A DNA stretch of 59,388 nucleotides from Ruminococcus bromii (lineage in GTDB: Bacteria > Bacillota > Clostridia > Oscillospirales > Acutalibacteraceae), in contig NZ_NNSR01000023.1 of assembly GCF_002834225.1 (NCBI RefSeq), positions 1 to 59,388 of the forward strand. The letters are read 5' to 3'. Each line of letters opens with the position of its first letter. The first letter of the stretch is position 1. A program made the translations under genes and the position numbers. The notes under the pieces are model-generated. The model had not been told where the DNA came from. It did not search any database and saw nothing but the letters and a program-made list of their open reading frames with translations. This document shows positions 37,053-46,891 of this stretch, in pieces.

Positions 37053-37171
37053 TCAGCAATGAAAACATACAAAATATTGTGGTATCTGTTGTTACAACTA
37101 CATTATAACAGAGTGTAAAACTATTGTCAACAAATTTCAACAAAATACAGTCTGTCGGCTGAATATGATGC

Positions 37172-39820
37172 TCAGATATTGTCATTTCTGATTGTTTCAA
37201 TAATATTTTGCTTATTAACCTTTGAGATTGAGTATTTCATAATCAGCCATACCACAATAAATACAGCCGCAATACTAATCAAAATCGCTTTCCACGGGAA
37301 TACAAAGCTCATTGGAACACTTCCGATTGAAAATGCGGAGAAGATTGCAAATACACCGAGAACGCCGAGAGGGATACCGATAATCAAAGATTTTATGCCG
37401 TACATAAGGCTTTCAAGGCGAATCATACGGTTAAATTCTTTCTTTGTCATACCGATAGATTTAAGCGATGCAAATTCCTTGCTCCTCAACTGCATATTGG
37501 TTGAAATCGTATTGAAGATATTCGTCATTCCGATAAGCGAGATAACGCCGATAAAGCCGTAAACAAATATTCCGACAATCAGCATAACGGCATTAAACTG
37601 TCTTACGTTTTCTTCATAGTCAACAATGTAAATGCTGTCGTCTGCACCTTCCATAGACTCAATGCGGTTTGTAAGCGAAGTGTGATCTGATGTATTGGCA
37701 TAGAGAGTAACGGAACATCCGTCTTTGCCGACCTGAGATGAAATTACACCCTGTTCACCGATTATCAAGCCCTGACCGAAAATTGTTCCTTCGCCGATTA
37801 CAGAATCAGCCGACTTTGGAATTTCATCAAACACTGATGAAACCTTTAACTCGCCTGTTTTCAGCGCGTTTCCTTCTTCGTCATTTCCGTAAACGATAAA
37901 CTTTGTTGGGGCGTCTTTGCCGTACAGCGGTACAGGCTCATCATAACTCCGGCTGTCCTCGTCGTAATCGGGCGTCACCTTTGAATACGCAAGTACACCG
38001 CCCTTAACCTTGTTGTAATCAAGTTTTAATTCCCTGCAAATCTGAACAAAGGTATCGTGTTCAAACTCAAGAAATTCCACGCTGAATGACTTTGTACCGT
38101 CAGCATTGTCATAAAGGAAATTTTCTCCGCATTCGTTAACAGGCACATCCGCAGAAACACAACCGTACTGCATACCGAATGTCAGATAATTTTCAATTTC
38201 AGGCATTTTTTCAATTGTCTGAGCCTGCTTTGTATCAATTCCGGAAACCATATAGCTGTAGTCTGTTTTGCCGTAGTAATGCTCTGTATATGTCATTCCA
38301 TAGTCCATAAATGCCGAAACTGCAATGAACATTGCAACGCTTACAACGATTGAAATAACCGTTGTGCGATACTTTTTCCTACTGCGTTTAAGGCTCTTTG
38401 AGGCGATTTCACCGCCCACACCAAAGAGTTTTTTGGTAAGCTTAGATGTGCGGTACGGCTTGTTATTCTTTACCTTGATATCCTTGTTGCCTCTGATTGC
38501 AACAAGGGGCGGAATTCTTGACGCACGCAGTGCAATGAAGAATGATGAACAGAATATAGTAACAGCCGAAAGAACAATTGCGCAGATAATCGGAATTGTC
38601 GGAGTTACAAAGACAAATTTTGCTCCGTTTAGCATATCACCGAGAACGCTGTTGAGTATTGTAATAAGAATTGCGTTTACACCGAGTCCGAGAAGTATGC
38701 CGAGAGGAATACCGATTAAGCCGAGAATGAATCCCTCAAAAAGCACATTCCTGCGGATTTGCCTTTTGGTTGCACCTACAGAGGCAAGCATACCGTACAT
38801 ACTCGTTTTCTCTGTAATTGAAATTGCAAAGCTGTTGCGAATTACAAACACGCTCGCAAGCATTACTATAATAATGATAATAACAGCAAGGCTGAAAATC
38901 ACAGTATTTGTTGCGTCATTTGAACCGTAGCCTTTCATACTGAGGAGTATGGAATTGAATTCGTATGCATTTATTCCAGAGGTCTGCTGATCTTCGGGTG
39001 AAATTTCATCGCTGATTACATTACTCATATCATCAGCTTTAAAGCCTAAAATATCCGCTGTATTCTGAAAATAATTGCTTTCGCTCTGAGGAGTATAGGC
39101 GATATACAGCTTATTCATATGCTTTGTTCTGATTGCCTCGACAGGTGCTTTTTCATCAGACACGGTATATATCATAGAAAGATTTGACGGATCATAGAGT
39201 TCGCTCGTTTTCGGTCTTTCAATAATACCCGTTACGGTATAGGTTCTTTTTACCGTGTCAATAATGCTGCACTTATTAAAATCTTTTTGCAACAAATTAT
39301 GAATGCCTTCCTCATCAAGGACATTGCTGTCCTTGTCAGTAAGCACACCGACATCAAGTGTGATTTTGTCGCCGATTTTCACATCTTTTCCGTTCTGTGT
39401 TTTAAACGCTTTTGTAACAACAGCCTCACCCGAATTTGTGGGGAACTTGCCCTTTATAAGGTCTATCTTAAAACAGTTGCCATAGGTATTTTCGCTCATG
39501 GCAAGAACGCTGTAATCGCAGATTTCGCCGTCAGCATTTTTTGTCCTGGCATATCCGAGCCTTTCCTTATAAAAGGCATTTTCAACATTACGGTTCTGTC
39601 GGATTTCATCAATTTTTGCGGTGTCGATAATATCAAGCGAAACATCATAATCGCCCGACCAGGTTTTTTGTGCGTCAATCATAGTCTGTCGTCCGCTGAG
39701 TGCCATTCCCGAAACAACCGTAATAAGTGCCGCCGAGAGCATAATTCCCACGATTGTAACAATTGTACGCACCTTGTTAAGTCGCAGATTTTTAAGCGTA
39801 AGCTTGTTGAGAAGTTTCAT
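37172..39820 (-). CDS. ABC transporter permease, tandem FtsX/MacB type
   Basis: An 882-residue membrane protein with two FtsX-type cassettes. Each has one N-terminal transmembrane helix (about 15-38 and 480-500), a large extracellular domain (about 40-285 and 505-745) and three more helices (about 300-430 and 750-875). This eight-helix arrangement is that of MacB/LolCE-like and Firmicute antimicrobial-peptide or lipid transporters. It differs from the BceB ten-helix type. The start ATG 39820 follows GGAGGG. The ATPase gene ends two bases upstream, so they are one unit. Function is probably export or extracellular mechanotransmission at the envelope; the substrate is unknown. Confidence 0.88.
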   Translation of the reverse strand: MKLLNKLTLKNLRLNKVRTIVTIVGIMLSAALITVVSGMALSGRQTMIDAQKTWSGDYDVSLDIIDTAKIDEIRQNRNVENAFYKERLGYARTKNADGEICDYSVLAMSENTYGNCFKIDLIKGKFPTNSGEAVVTKAFKTQNGKDVKIGDKITLDVGVLTDKDSNVLDEEGIHNLLQKDFNKCSIIDTVKRTYTVTGIIERPKTSELYDPSNLSMIYTVSDEKAPVEAIRTKHMNKLYIAYTPQSESNYFQNTADILGFKADDMSNVISDEISPEDQQTSGINAYEFNSILLSMKGYGSNDATNTVIFSLAVIIIIIVMLASVFVIRNSFAISITEKTSMYGMLASVGATKRQIRRNVLFEGFILGLIGIPLGILLGLGVNAILITILNSVLGDMLNGAKFVFVTPTIPIICAIVLSAVTIFCSSFFIALRASRIPPLVAIRGNKDIKVKNNKPYRTSKLTKKLFGVGGEIASKSLKRSRKKYRTTVISIVVSVAMFIAVSAFMDYGMTYTEHYYGKTDYSYMVSGIDTKQAQTIEKMPEIENYLTFGMQYGCVSADVPVNECGENFLYDNADGTKSFSVEFLEFEHDTFVQICRELKLDYNKVKGGVLAYSKVTPDYDEDSRSYDEPVPLYGKDAPTKFIVYGNDEEGNALKTGELKVSSVFDEIPKSADSVIGEGTIFGQGLIIGEQGVISSQVGKDGCSVTLYANTSDHTSLTNRIESMEGADDSIYIVDYEENVRQFNAVMLIVGIFVYGFIGVISLIGMTNIFNTISTNMQLRSKEFASLKSIGMTKKEFNRMIRLESLMYGIKSLIIGIPLGVLGVFAIFSAFSIGSVPMSFVFPWKAILISIAAVFIVVWLIMKYSISKVNKQNIIETIRNDNI

Positions 39821-39822
39821 AA

Positions 39823-40494
39823 TCAACCCTCCTCAACGATTTTACCGTCACTTATTGTGATAATTCTGTCAGCCTGTTTTGCAATGTCAAGGTTGTGCGT
39901 AATCATTATAACAGTCTGTCCGTAACTCTGATTGCACATTTTGAGAATACTCATAACCTCTTCGCTTGACTTTGAATCAAGGTTGCCTGTCGGTTCATCG
40001 GCAAGCACAAGAGACGGATTGTTAATGAGCGCTCTGGCAATAGATGTTCTTTGTTGCTGACCGCCCGAAAGCTGGTTTGGAAGGTGTTTTCTTCTTGCAC
40101 GCAGTCCGAACGAATCAAGAATCATCTCAAGTCTTTCTCTGTCAACACCTCTGCCGTCAAGGTCACAGGGGAGCGTGATGTTTTCTTCAACAGTCAGAAT
40201 CGGGATAAGATTGTAGAACTGATAGACAATTCCCACCTGTCTGCGGCGGAATACGGCAAGCTTGTCATCATTCATTTTGCTTATATCGTTGCCGTCAACA
40301 AAAATTTTTCCGCTTGTGGGACGGTCAACACCGCCGATGAGATGAAGAAGAGTTGACTTGCCGCTGCCGCTTGCACCGACAATGGCAACAAATTCGCCCT
40401 TTTCAACCGAGAACGAAACATCATCAACCGCATGGACAAGGTTTTCACCGCTTCCGTAGGTTTTTGTAAGATTTTCAACTTTCAGAATTTCCAT
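39823..40494 (-). CDS. ABC transporter ATP-binding protein (MacB/LolD type)
   Basis: A 223-residue nucleotide-binding subunit. Walker A GASGSGKST is at 40-48, the signature LSGGQQQR at 142-149 and Walker B LVLADEP at 162-168; the sequence ends with a typical H-loop (MITHNLDIAKQADRII). Length and the ADEPTGNLD motif place it in the LolD/MacB/BceA group, which pairs with FtsX-type permeases. The start is ATG 40494 after GGAGGT. It is the first gene of the transporter-regulator set. Confidence 0.93.
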   Translation of the reverse strand: MEILKVENLTKTYGSGENLVHAVDDVSFSVEKGEFVAIVGASGSGKSTLLHLIGGVDRPTSGKIFVDGNDISKMNDDKLAVFRRRQVGIVYQFYNLIPILTVEENITLPCDLDGRGVDRERLEMILDSFGLRARRKHLPNQLSGGQQQRTSIARALINNPSLVLADEPTGNLDSKSSEEVMSILKMCNQSYGQTVIMITHNLDIAKQADRIITISDGKIVEEG

Positions 40495-40637
40495 AAAATA
40501 TACCTCCAAATTCATTTTACACCCATATTATAGTGACGCAAAATGACTGTAAAGTGAATCCTGCAAACAAATTTTTCCGTAGGGCAGCCCACTTGAATAC
40601 AAGCAAAACATTTTTTATTGTGTTTACCATAAAGAAA

Positions 40638-40670
40638 TAACCGCCCTGTACTGCGAATACAAGGCGGTTA
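40638..40670. terminator. Hairpin after prmA
   Basis: Arms TAACCGCC and GGCGGTTA with an inner TGTA/TACA pairing, about 75 bases past the prmA stop codon. It separates prmA from the transporter genes. Confidence 0.6.
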
Positions 40671-40741
40671 CCAAAAATAATTTGTCTTAAAAGCGGAACA
40701 GCTAAAGCCGTTTCCTTATCTATATATTAACATCATCATAC

Positions 40742-40774
40742 TATCTTCACGAATTGGGAACGGCGGCACGCCGT
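40742..40774. repeat. 33-bp direct repeat, copy 1 (overlaps prmA 3' end)
   Basis: This sequence recurs at 41788-41820 with one mismatch and contains the hairpin ACGGCG-GCA-CGCCGT. It encodes the last residues and stop codon of prmA. Confidence 0.8.
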
Positions 40775-41682
40775 GCGGCAAAGCAAGCCCAGCCGTTGTC
40801 AAGATGTTCTTCGATGATGTCAAAATACTGACTTACGGATGCCTTGACTTCTTCGGCACGAGTGTCGATGATACCGCTCATAATGTAAACGGCATCGTCC
40901 TTCATAAAGTCCTTAATGCCTTTTGAGAGAAACATAATCGCATCGGCAACAATATTGGCAAGAACAATGTCATACTTGCCCTCAACCTTGTCGGTAAAGC
41001 TGCCGCAGATAGCTGTAAAACGGTCAGCAACGCCGTTAATTTCTGCGTTTTCAGCCGCAGTTCTCACCGCAGTTTCGTCAATGTCAACACCGACGGCACG
41101 GTCTGCACCCAAAAGCAATGTTGCAATACCGAGAATACCGCTGCCGCAACCCACATCAAGAACAGAATCGCCAGCTTTAAGGTACTTTTCGCACATCTCA
41201 AGGCAAAGCCTTGTGGTTTCATGACCGCCCGTGCCGAACGCAAGGCCCGGATCAATGTTGAGAACTTTGCGGTTGCCGGCATCGTAATCATCTCGCCAGC
41301 TCGGACGGATAAGAAGTTTTTCGCCGACTTCAATCGGGTTGAAATATTTCTTCCAGTTGTTTCTCCAATCCTCTTCAAGGCAGTCAAGAAGTTCAATTGA
41401 ATGCTTTATACCCTCCGCATTGTAGCGTTCAGAAAGGAATGCAACCGCCTCTGACGGCGAAACATCGGGTTCAAGATAAATGTGAACAAAAGCCTTGTTT
41501 CTGTCCTTTGCAAGCAAATCCTCGTCAATAAGGTCAATATGGGCAATGTCCTCAACCTCTTGCTCAAGGTTTGTGTAATCTTCAATATAGATGCCGTAGG
41601 GAACTACGACATTTGCAATATCACTTGCTCTGTCAATATCCTTTGCGTCAACGGATATTTTTATTTCTGTCCAGGATTCCAT
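40747..41682 (-). CDS. prmA: Ribosomal protein L11 methyltransferase
   Basis: PrmA (311 residues) trimethylates ribosomal protein L11 with S-adenosylmethionine. The substrate-recognition domain is at the N-terminus (about 1-115); the Rossmann methyltransferase domain has FGTGGHETT at 149-157, the SAM loop DVGCGSG at 176-182, D200 in GVDID and LANIVAD at 241-247. In Clostridia it commonly follows dnaJ, as here. The last residues RAAVPNS are encoded by a 33-bp repeat copy and extend past the usual end of the fold. A terminator hairpin after dnaJ suggests separate or attenuated expression. Confidence 0.93.
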   Translation of the reverse strand: MESWTEIKISVDAKDIDRASDIANVVVPYGIYIEDYTNLEQEVEDIAHIDLIDEDLLAKDRNKAFVHIYLEPDVSPSEAVAFLSERYNAEGIKHSIELLDCLEEDWRNNWKKYFNPIEVGEKLLIRPSWRDDYDAGNRKVLNIDPGLAFGTGGHETTRLCLEMCEKYLKAGDSVLDVGCGSGILGIATLLLGADRAVGVDIDETAVRTAAENAEINGVADRFTAICGSFTDKVEGKYDIVLANIVADAIMFLSKGIKDFMKDDAVYIMSGIIDTRAEEVKASVSQYFDIIEEHLDNGWACFAARRAAVPNS

Positions 41683-41733
41683 TTTAACCTCTGATTCACG
41701 GGCATTTTATGCCGATATTTTTGTTTGTAATGC

Positions 41734-41756
41734 AGTGGCGGATATTATCCGCCACT
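41734..41756. repeat. Perfect 23-bp palindrome
   Basis: Arms AGTGGCGGATA and TATCCGCCACT around a single base, in the dnaJ-prmA gap. Possible operator or palindromic repeat; no other copy was seen in the window. Confidence 0.5.
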
Positions 41757-41787
41757 ACGAAATTGTGCAAATAATAACAATACTGCT

Positions 41788-41820
41788 TATCTTCACGAAT
41801 TTGGAACGGCGGCACGCCGT
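41788..41820. repeat. 33-bp direct repeat, copy 2
   Basis: Matches 40742-40774 at 32 of 33 positions. It lies between the dnaJ terminator and prmA and does not overlap a gene. Confidence 0.8.
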
Positions 41821-41822
41821 AT

Positions 41823-41853
41823 AAAAAATTTGTGGGGACAAATGCCCCACAAA
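41823..41853 (-). terminator. Rho-independent terminator after dnaJ
   Basis: Arms TTTGTGGGG and CCCCACAAA; on the minus strand the stem is followed by TTTTTTAT. It lies 17 bases beyond the dnaJ stop codon. Confidence 0.88.
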
Positions 41854-41869
41854 TCTTATTTATTCTGTG

Positions 41870-43012
41870 TTACTCGTTGAACATCTTCTTGATTTTATCA
41901 AAGAAGTTTCTGCGTTTTGCGTAGTTCTTGTCGCCTGTTGCGCCGTCAAGCTGTTTGATAAGCTCTTTCTGCTTGCCGTTAAGATTCTTCGGAACTTCAA
42001 CGGTAACTCTTACATACTGGTCGCCTCTGCCTCTGCCACCGAGTCGCTGAATACCCTTGCCCTTGAGTCTGAAAACATCACCCGGCTGTGTACCCTCACG
42101 AACCGTGTAGGAAACCTTGCCGTCAAGAGTAGGAACAACAACATCTGCTCCGAGAGCCGCCTGTGTAAAGGTTATCGGAACTTCGCACCACACATCGTCA
42201 CCTCTGCGTTCAAAAACAGGGTGCGGACGAACATTTACATAAACATGAAGGTCGCCTGCAGGACCGCCGTTTGTACCTGAGTTACCTCTGCCGCTGACAT
42301 TAAGAATCTGCTGATCCTTGATACCTGCCGGAATTGTTACATCAACAGTCTTGTTCTTGCGCTGTTTGCCCGAACCGCCGCACTTTTTACAAGGATTGTC
42401 AACAATCTTACCTCTGCCGTGACAGGCATCACAGGTACGCTGGGTCTGGACAACACCGAAAGGCGTTCTCTGGTTGATTGTTACCCTGCCCGAACCGCCG
42501 CATGACGAACAGGTCTTGGGGCTTGTGCCGGGCTGAGCGCCTGTTCCGTGACAGTCGTCACAGGTTGTTACGCATGAATAGTTGATTGTCTGCTTGCAGC
42601 CCTTTGCCGCCTCTTCAAATGAAATGTAAACCGTAGTTTCAATATCACTGCCACGCATAGGAGCGTTTGCATTGTTGGAGCGTCTGCCGCCGAATCCGCC
42701 GAAAAAGCTGGAGAAGATGTCGTCAATATCAATACCCTGACCGAACGGACTTCCTGCTCCGCCTGCACCTGCACCGTAGTTGGAATCAACGCCTGCGTGA
42801 CCGAACTGGTCGTAACGAGCCTTTTTATCGGAGTCGGAAAGAACTTCATAAGCCTCGTTTACTTCCTTGAATTTTTCCTCGCATTCTTTATCGCCGGGAT
42901 GCAAATCCGGGTGATATTTTTTGGCACAGGCTCTGTATGCCTTTTTTATTTCATCGTCGCTTGCGCCCTTTTGAACGCCAAGCACCTCGTAGTAGTCTCT
43001 TTTGTCTGCCAT
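41870..43012 (-). CDS. dnaJ: Chaperone protein DnaJ
   Basis: DnaJ (380 residues) is the co-chaperone that delivers substrate to DnaK and stimulates its ATPase. The J domain (about 5-70) has HPD at 34-36. A Gly/Phe-rich stretch follows (about 75-115). Four CxxCxGxG zinc repeats begin at C151, C168, C194 and C208. The C-terminal substrate-binding domains end near 355. It lies 122 bases downstream of dnaK with a hairpin in between and before a terminator. Confidence 0.97.
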   Translation of the reverse strand: MADKRDYYEVLGVQKGASDDEIKKAYRACAKKYHPDLHPGDKECEEKFKEVNEAYEVLSDSDKKARYDQFGHAGVDSNYGAGAGGAGSPFGQGIDIDDIFSSFFGGFGGRRSNNANAPMRGSDIETTVYISFEEAAKGCKQTINYSCVTTCDDCHGTGAQPGTSPKTCSSCGGSGRVTINQRTPFGVVQTQRTCDACHGRGKIVDNPCKKCGGSGKQRKNKTVDVTIPAGIKDQQILNVSGRGNSGTNGGPAGDLHVYVNVRPHPVFERRGDDVWCEVPITFTQAALGADVVVPTLDGKVSYTVREGTQPGDVFRLKGKGIQRLGGRGRGDQYVRVTVEVPKNLNGKQKELIKQLDGATGDKNYAKRRNFFDKIKKMFNE

Positions 43013-43082
43013 ATTACTCTCACCTTTGTCAAAATACCGAAATCACGCAATATTGCAAGCCGGTTATCGTCTTATACAGCCA

Positions 43083-43110
43083 AAAGGAGCCGCCATATAA
43101 CAGCTCCTTT
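43083..43110 (-). terminator. Intercistronic hairpin between dnaK and dnaJ
   Basis: Arms AAAGGAGC and GCTCCTTT; the minus-strand tail is TTTTGG. A partial terminator or RNA-processing stem that could set the ratio of DnaK to DnaJ. Confidence 0.5.
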
Positions 43111-43134
43111 GACTATATGTTATTCTAACATAAA

Positions 43135-44991
43135 TTACTTGTTATCGTCAACATCGGTGAAATCAGCGTCATATACATTAGGATCTCCGCCGTTGTTGCC
43201 TGTAGGATTACCGCCGTTTGGCTGAGCACCGTTCATATCGGGAGCACCGCCCTGCGGAGCAGCCTGCTGATAAAGCTTAGCGGCAGCATCGTTAAGAGTC
43301 TTCTGGAGGTCTTCCTTAGCTGTGCCGATGAGTGCGGCATCGTCCTTTGAGATAGCCTCTTTAAGAGCTGCAACCTTTGTGTTGATTGCGTTCTTGTCAG
43401 CCTCGGGAATCTTGTCACCGCTTTCGCTGACGAGCTTTTCTGCCTGATAAACAATGTTTTCAGCTTCGTTCTTAGCGTCAACTGCCTCACGGCGCTTTTT
43501 GTCCTCTGCGGCAAACTGTTCAGCTTCCTTAACAGCCTTGTCGATATCTTCCTTGCTCATTGAAGTTGAGTTACTGATTGTAATCTTCTGCTCTTTGCCT
43601 GTACCGAGGTCTTTTGCAGATACATTAACGATACCGTTGGCATCAATATCAAATGTTACTTCAATCTGCGGAATACCACGCATTGCAGGAGCAATGCCTG
43701 TGAGAGCGAAAAGACCGAGCTGCTTGTTGTCACGGGCAAATTCACGCTCACCCTGAAGAACATTGATTTCAACCTGTGTCTGATTATCAGCAGCAGTTGA
43801 GAAAATCTGGCTCTTCTTTGTTGGGATTGTTGTGTTTCTGTCGATAATCTTTGTCATAACACCGCCCATTGTTTCAACACCGAGTGAAAGCGGAGTTACA
43901 TCGAGGAGGAGAAGTCCTTCAACTTCACCGCCGAGTACGCCTGCCTGAATAGCTGCGCCGATAGCAACACATTCATCAGGGTTGATGCCCTTGAACGGCT
44001 CTTTGCCGATAAGCTTCTTAACAGCGTCCTGAACAGCAGGGATTCTGGAAGAACCGCCGACCATAAGAACCTTGTCAATCTGGCCGATCTGAAGACCTGA
44101 ATCCTGAAGAGCCGATCTTACAGGACCCATTGTAGCTTCTACGAGGTCTGATGTGAGTTCGTCAAACTTTGCTCTTGTAAGAGTAAGGTCAAGGTGCTTA
44201 GGACCTGTCTGGTCTGCTGTGATAAACGGGAGGTTGATGTTAGAAGTTGTAACACCTGAAAGTTCAATCTTTGACTTCTCGGCAGCCTCTTTTAATCTCT
44301 GCATTGCAACCTTATCCTGTGAAAGGTCAATGCCTGTTTCTGTCTTGAATGATGCAACCATCCAGTCGATGATTCTCTTATCGAAGTCATCACCGCCGAG
44401 ACGGTTGTTACCTGCTGTTGCAAGTACTTCCTGAACACCGTCGCCCATTTCGATGATAGATACATCGAATGTACCGCCGCCGAGGTCATATACCATAACC
44501 TTCTGGTCTTTTTCCTTATCTACACCGTATGAAAGAGCGGCTGCTGTAGGCTCGTTGATGATTCTCTTAACATCAAGACCTGCAATCTTACCGGCATCCT
44601 TTGTAGCCTGACGCTGTGCGTCTGTGAAGTATGCAGGAACTGTGATAACTGCCTGTGTAACTGTTTCGCCGAGGTAAGCCTCTGCGTCCGATTTAAGCTT
44701 CTGAAGAATCATTGCCGAAATCTCCTGTGGAGTGTAGCTCTTGCCGTCAATTGTTACCTTGTGAGCAGTACCCATTTCTCTCTTGATTGATGCAACTGTT
44801 CTGTCAGGGTTTGTGATAGCCTGACGCTTGGCAACCTGACCAACCATTCTTTCGCCGTCTTTTGAAAAAGCAACAACAGACGGAGTTGTTCTTGCGCCTT
44901 CTGCGTTAGCGATAACTACAGGCTCGCCGCCTTCGATAACTGCTACGCATGAGTTTGTTGTACCTAAATCTATACCTATTGTCTTAGCCAT
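43135..44991 (-). CDS. dnaK: Chaperone protein DnaK (Hsp70)
   Basis: DnaK (618 residues) is the ATP-dependent Hsp70 chaperone. [13 protein letters not shown] (about 5-17) and [13 protein letters not shown] (about 168-180) are phosphate-binding motifs of the actin-like domain. The hydrophobic linker [13 protein letters not shown] is followed by the substrate domain, and the tail is Gly/Asn/Pro rich, ending DVDDNK. As in other Gram-positive DnaKs, the N-terminal domain lacks the 24-residue segment present in E. coli. The start ATG 44991 has GGAGG nine bases upstream; a longer frame adds five residues without support. Confidence 0.97.
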   Translation of the reverse strand: MAKTIGIDLGTTNSCVAVIEGGEPVVIANAEGARTTPSVVAFSKDGERMVGQVAKRQAITNPDRTVASIKREMGTAHKVTIDGKSYTPQEISAMILQKLKSDAEAYLGETVTQAVITVPAYFTDAQRQATKDAGKIAGLDVKRIINEPTAAALSYGVDKEKDQKVMVYDLGGGTFDVSIIEMGDGVQEVLATAGNNRLGGDDFDKRIIDWMVASFKTETGIDLSQDKVAMQRLKEAAEKSKIELSGVTTSNINLPFITADQTGPKHLDLTLTRAKFDELTSDLVEATMGPVRSALQDSGLQIGQIDKVLMVGGSSRIPAVQDAVKKLIGKEPFKGINPDECVAIGAAIQAGVLGGEVEGLLLLDVTPLSLGVETMGGVMTKIIDRNTTIPTKKSQIFSTAADNQTQVEINVLQGEREFARDNKQLGLFALTGIAPAMRGIPQIEVTFDIDANGIVNVSAKDLGTGKEQKITISNSTSMSKEDIDKAVKEAEQFAAEDKKRREAVDAKNEAENIVYQAEKLVSESGDKIPEADKNAINTKVAALKEAISKDDAALIGTAKEDLQKTLNDAAAKLYQQAAPQGGAPDMNGAQPNGGNPTGNNGGDPNVYDADFTDVDDNK

Positions 44992-45062
44992 GATAAATTC
45001 CTCCAATTGAATTTTTAATTGTTTTTGTTTGTGTGTTTTCTGCTGAATATTTATATATGAAA

Positions 45063-45620
45063 TCAGTCACAGTTGGCAACCTGTACCATTGCGTGACGGA
45101 TAATTTTGTCGCCGATTTTGTAACCCGTCTGATAAACGGCTGCGATTGTGTCGGCACCGAGGTTTTCGTCTTCAATCTTTGAAACCGCATTGTGCAGATT
45201 CGGATCAAACGCGTCGCCTGCTTTGCCGTAGGGCTCAATCTTTAGCTTTTCAAAGCTCTTTGCAAGCTGATTTGAAATAAGCTCAATACCCTTGATGATA
45301 TCGGGATCGGCATCCTTCAGATTTGCAAGAGCAAGCGTTACGCTGTCTGCAACGGGGAGAAGCTCGATACAAGCCTTTGAAGTTGCATCGTCATAGATTG
45401 AAAGCTTTTCGTTTGCCGTTCTTTTACGGTAATTGTCATACTCGGCGGCAAGTCGCATATACTTATCCTTCTGTGCCGAAAGCTCATCTTCAAGAGCCTT
45501 GATTTTGTCTGCATTTTCATCCTTTGCAGGCTCTTCGGTATTTTCAGCCTTAGTTTCTTCTGCGACTGTTTCTTCGGAAACCTTTTTTTCTTCGGTTTTC
45601 TCGGATTTTTTCTTAGTCAT
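45063..45620 (-). CDS. grpE: Nucleotide exchange factor GrpE
   Basis: GrpE (185 residues) exchanges ADP for ATP on DnaK. The N-terminal third is Lys/Glu rich and disordered, a long coiled-coil helix follows (about 40-95, containing [10 protein letters not shown]), and the C-terminal beta domain ends in [21 protein letters not shown], the family signature. It lies between hrcA (29-base gap) and dnaK (71-base gap). Confidence 0.96.
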   Translation of the reverse strand: MTKKKSEKTEEKKVSEETVAEETKAENTEEPAKDENADKIKALEDELSAQKDKYMRLAAEYDNYRKRTANEKLSIYDDATSKACIELLPVADSVTLALANLKDADPDIIKGIELISNQLAKSFEKLKIEPYGKAGDAFDPNLHNAVSKIEDENLGADTIAAVYQTGYKIGDKIIRHAMVQVANCD

Positions 45621-45649
45621 CTTTATCCTCCTTCAAGGATTTTTATTTA

Positions 45650-46678
45650 TCATATTTCTATCAGCTCATCAATAAGAGTGCTAACGCTTTCGGACACACA
45701 TTCAAGAATTGAAATTGCTCTTGCGTAGTCCGTTCTCACGGGTGCTATCACCGCAAGCACGCCTGACGGGTTGCCGTCAAGTCGGTATCGTGTGGAGATT
45801 ACCGCACTCCCTGCAAGCTCTGTTCTGCTGTTTTCGCCGCCTATGCTGACGGAGGTGTCGAGCGGAAGATTTTCAAGCATTTCCGCAAGGTCGTGTCTGT
45901 TGTTCAAAAACTCCATAACATTTCGTGCGTTAAGAAAATTGACATCGGACATAAACAACGGCTTTGTCACACCGCTGAGATAAACGCTGACTTCCTTTGC
46001 CGTTTCACAAGCCTCCATAATTGCCACAAGCACTCCCGGGGTAAACATTGAAAGTTCACCGAGCCTTGCCGCCGCTGTCTGTATGAACGGTCGGTTGACC
46101 GATGAAAGCTTCATTCCCGAAAAGATTTCGTTAAATGCCTTGTCAAACACGGTCAAAAGTTCGGGATTCAAAAGGAAATCGCAACGAAACAGCTTTGTTT
46201 TTATGATTCCGTTTGAGGCAATCACAACAGCCATTGCCGTGTGCGAACCCGTCTGAACAAATCTTATTCTGTGGATTCTGCTTTCCTCACCCGAAGGTGT
46301 TGTTGTTACCGCCGTGCAGCCTGTCAGCCTTGAAATAACACCGCTTGCCTCTTTGAGGATGCTCTCGGGGGAATCTGCGCTTTTGTAAAGCTCGGATTCA
46401 ACATATTCCCGTCCGCCTTGGGTTACGGGGGTAATTTTCATCAGATTGTCGATGTAGTATCTGTAGCCCTGCAGCGTTGGAATCCTTCCTGCCGAGGTGT
46501 GCGGCTGAACCAAGTAGCCTTTATTTGTAAGGTCTGCAAGGTCATTTCGCACCGTTGCCGATGAAACCTCAAGTCCCGTTTCGTTAATCAACGCTTTTGA
46601 ACCAATCGGCTCGCCTGTGTTGATATAGCTTTCGATTACCGCCGATAATATTTTCTTTTTTCTTTCAGCCAGCTCCAT
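45650..46678 (-). CDS. hrcA: Heat-inducible repressor HrcA
   Basis: HrcA (342 residues) represses class I heat-shock genes by binding CIRCE and is kept active by GroE. The N-terminal winged helix (about 1-75) shows GLEVSSATVRNDLADLTNKGYLVQPHTSAGRIPT-type sequence, the strongly conserved DNA-binding and turn region. The rest is a GAF-like dimerisation part. The start is ATG 46678 after AGGTGA; the longer frame would read through CIRCE. It is the first gene of the heat-shock operon and thus autoregulated. groES and groEL are not in the window. Confidence 0.95.
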   Translation of the reverse strand: MELAERKKKILSAVIESYINTGEPIGSKALINETGLEVSSATVRNDLADLTNKGYLVQPHTSAGRIPTLQGYRYYIDNLMKITPVTQGGREYVESELYKSADSPESILKEASGVISRLTGCTAVTTTPSGEESRIHRIRFVQTGSHTAMAVVIASNGIIKTKLFRCDFLLNPELLTVFDKAFNEIFSGMKLSSVNRPFIQTAAARLGELSMFTPGVLVAIMEACETAKEVSVYLSGVTKPLFMSDVNFLNARNVMEFLNNRHDLAEMLENLPLDTSVSIGGENSRTELAGSAVISTRYRLDGNPSGVLAVIAPVRTDYARAISILECVSESVSTLIDELIEI

Positions 46679-46713
46679 ACCGTTCACCTCATTTCGTGTC
46701 GGATTTTGCTGTT

Positions 46714-46740
46714 TTAGCACTCTCAACGGTTGAGTGCTAA
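46714..46740. promoter_or_regulatory. CIRCE operator
   Basis: TTAGCACTC-N9-GAGTGCTAA, an exact match to the consensus, located between the promoter and the hrcA start codon. Confidence 0.97.
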
Positions 46741-46753
46741 TTGCTATACTCAT

Positions 46754-46782
46754 AATATAATACCAAAGTCAGTAAAAGTCAA
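46754..46782 (-). promoter_or_regulatory. Promoter of the hrcA-grpE-dnaK-dnaJ operon
   Basis: On the minus strand TTGACT (46777-46782), 17-base spacer, TATATT (46754-46759). The expected transcript start is just upstream of CIRCE. Confidence 0.82.
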
Positions 46783-46832
46783 GCGTTTTTGAAAAATTTT
46801 TTCGTTTTCAGAAAATCATCACATAACACGGT

Positions 46833-46861
46833 TTGACAATGCACAGTCGATACTCTATAAT
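46833..46861 (+). promoter_or_regulatory. Consensus sigma-A promoter for small membrane protein
   Basis: TTGACA (46833-46838), 17-base spacer, TATAAT (46856-46861): a perfect consensus, 30 bases before the start codon. Confidence 0.85.
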
Positions 46862-46891
46862 CTACTTAGCAATAATATAAGGGTGAATTTT

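Noticed and set aside
38325..39925. Two frames of about 200 codons opposite to the ABC permease
   Set aside because: They mirror the permease coding sequence and have no ribosome-binding site or known domain.
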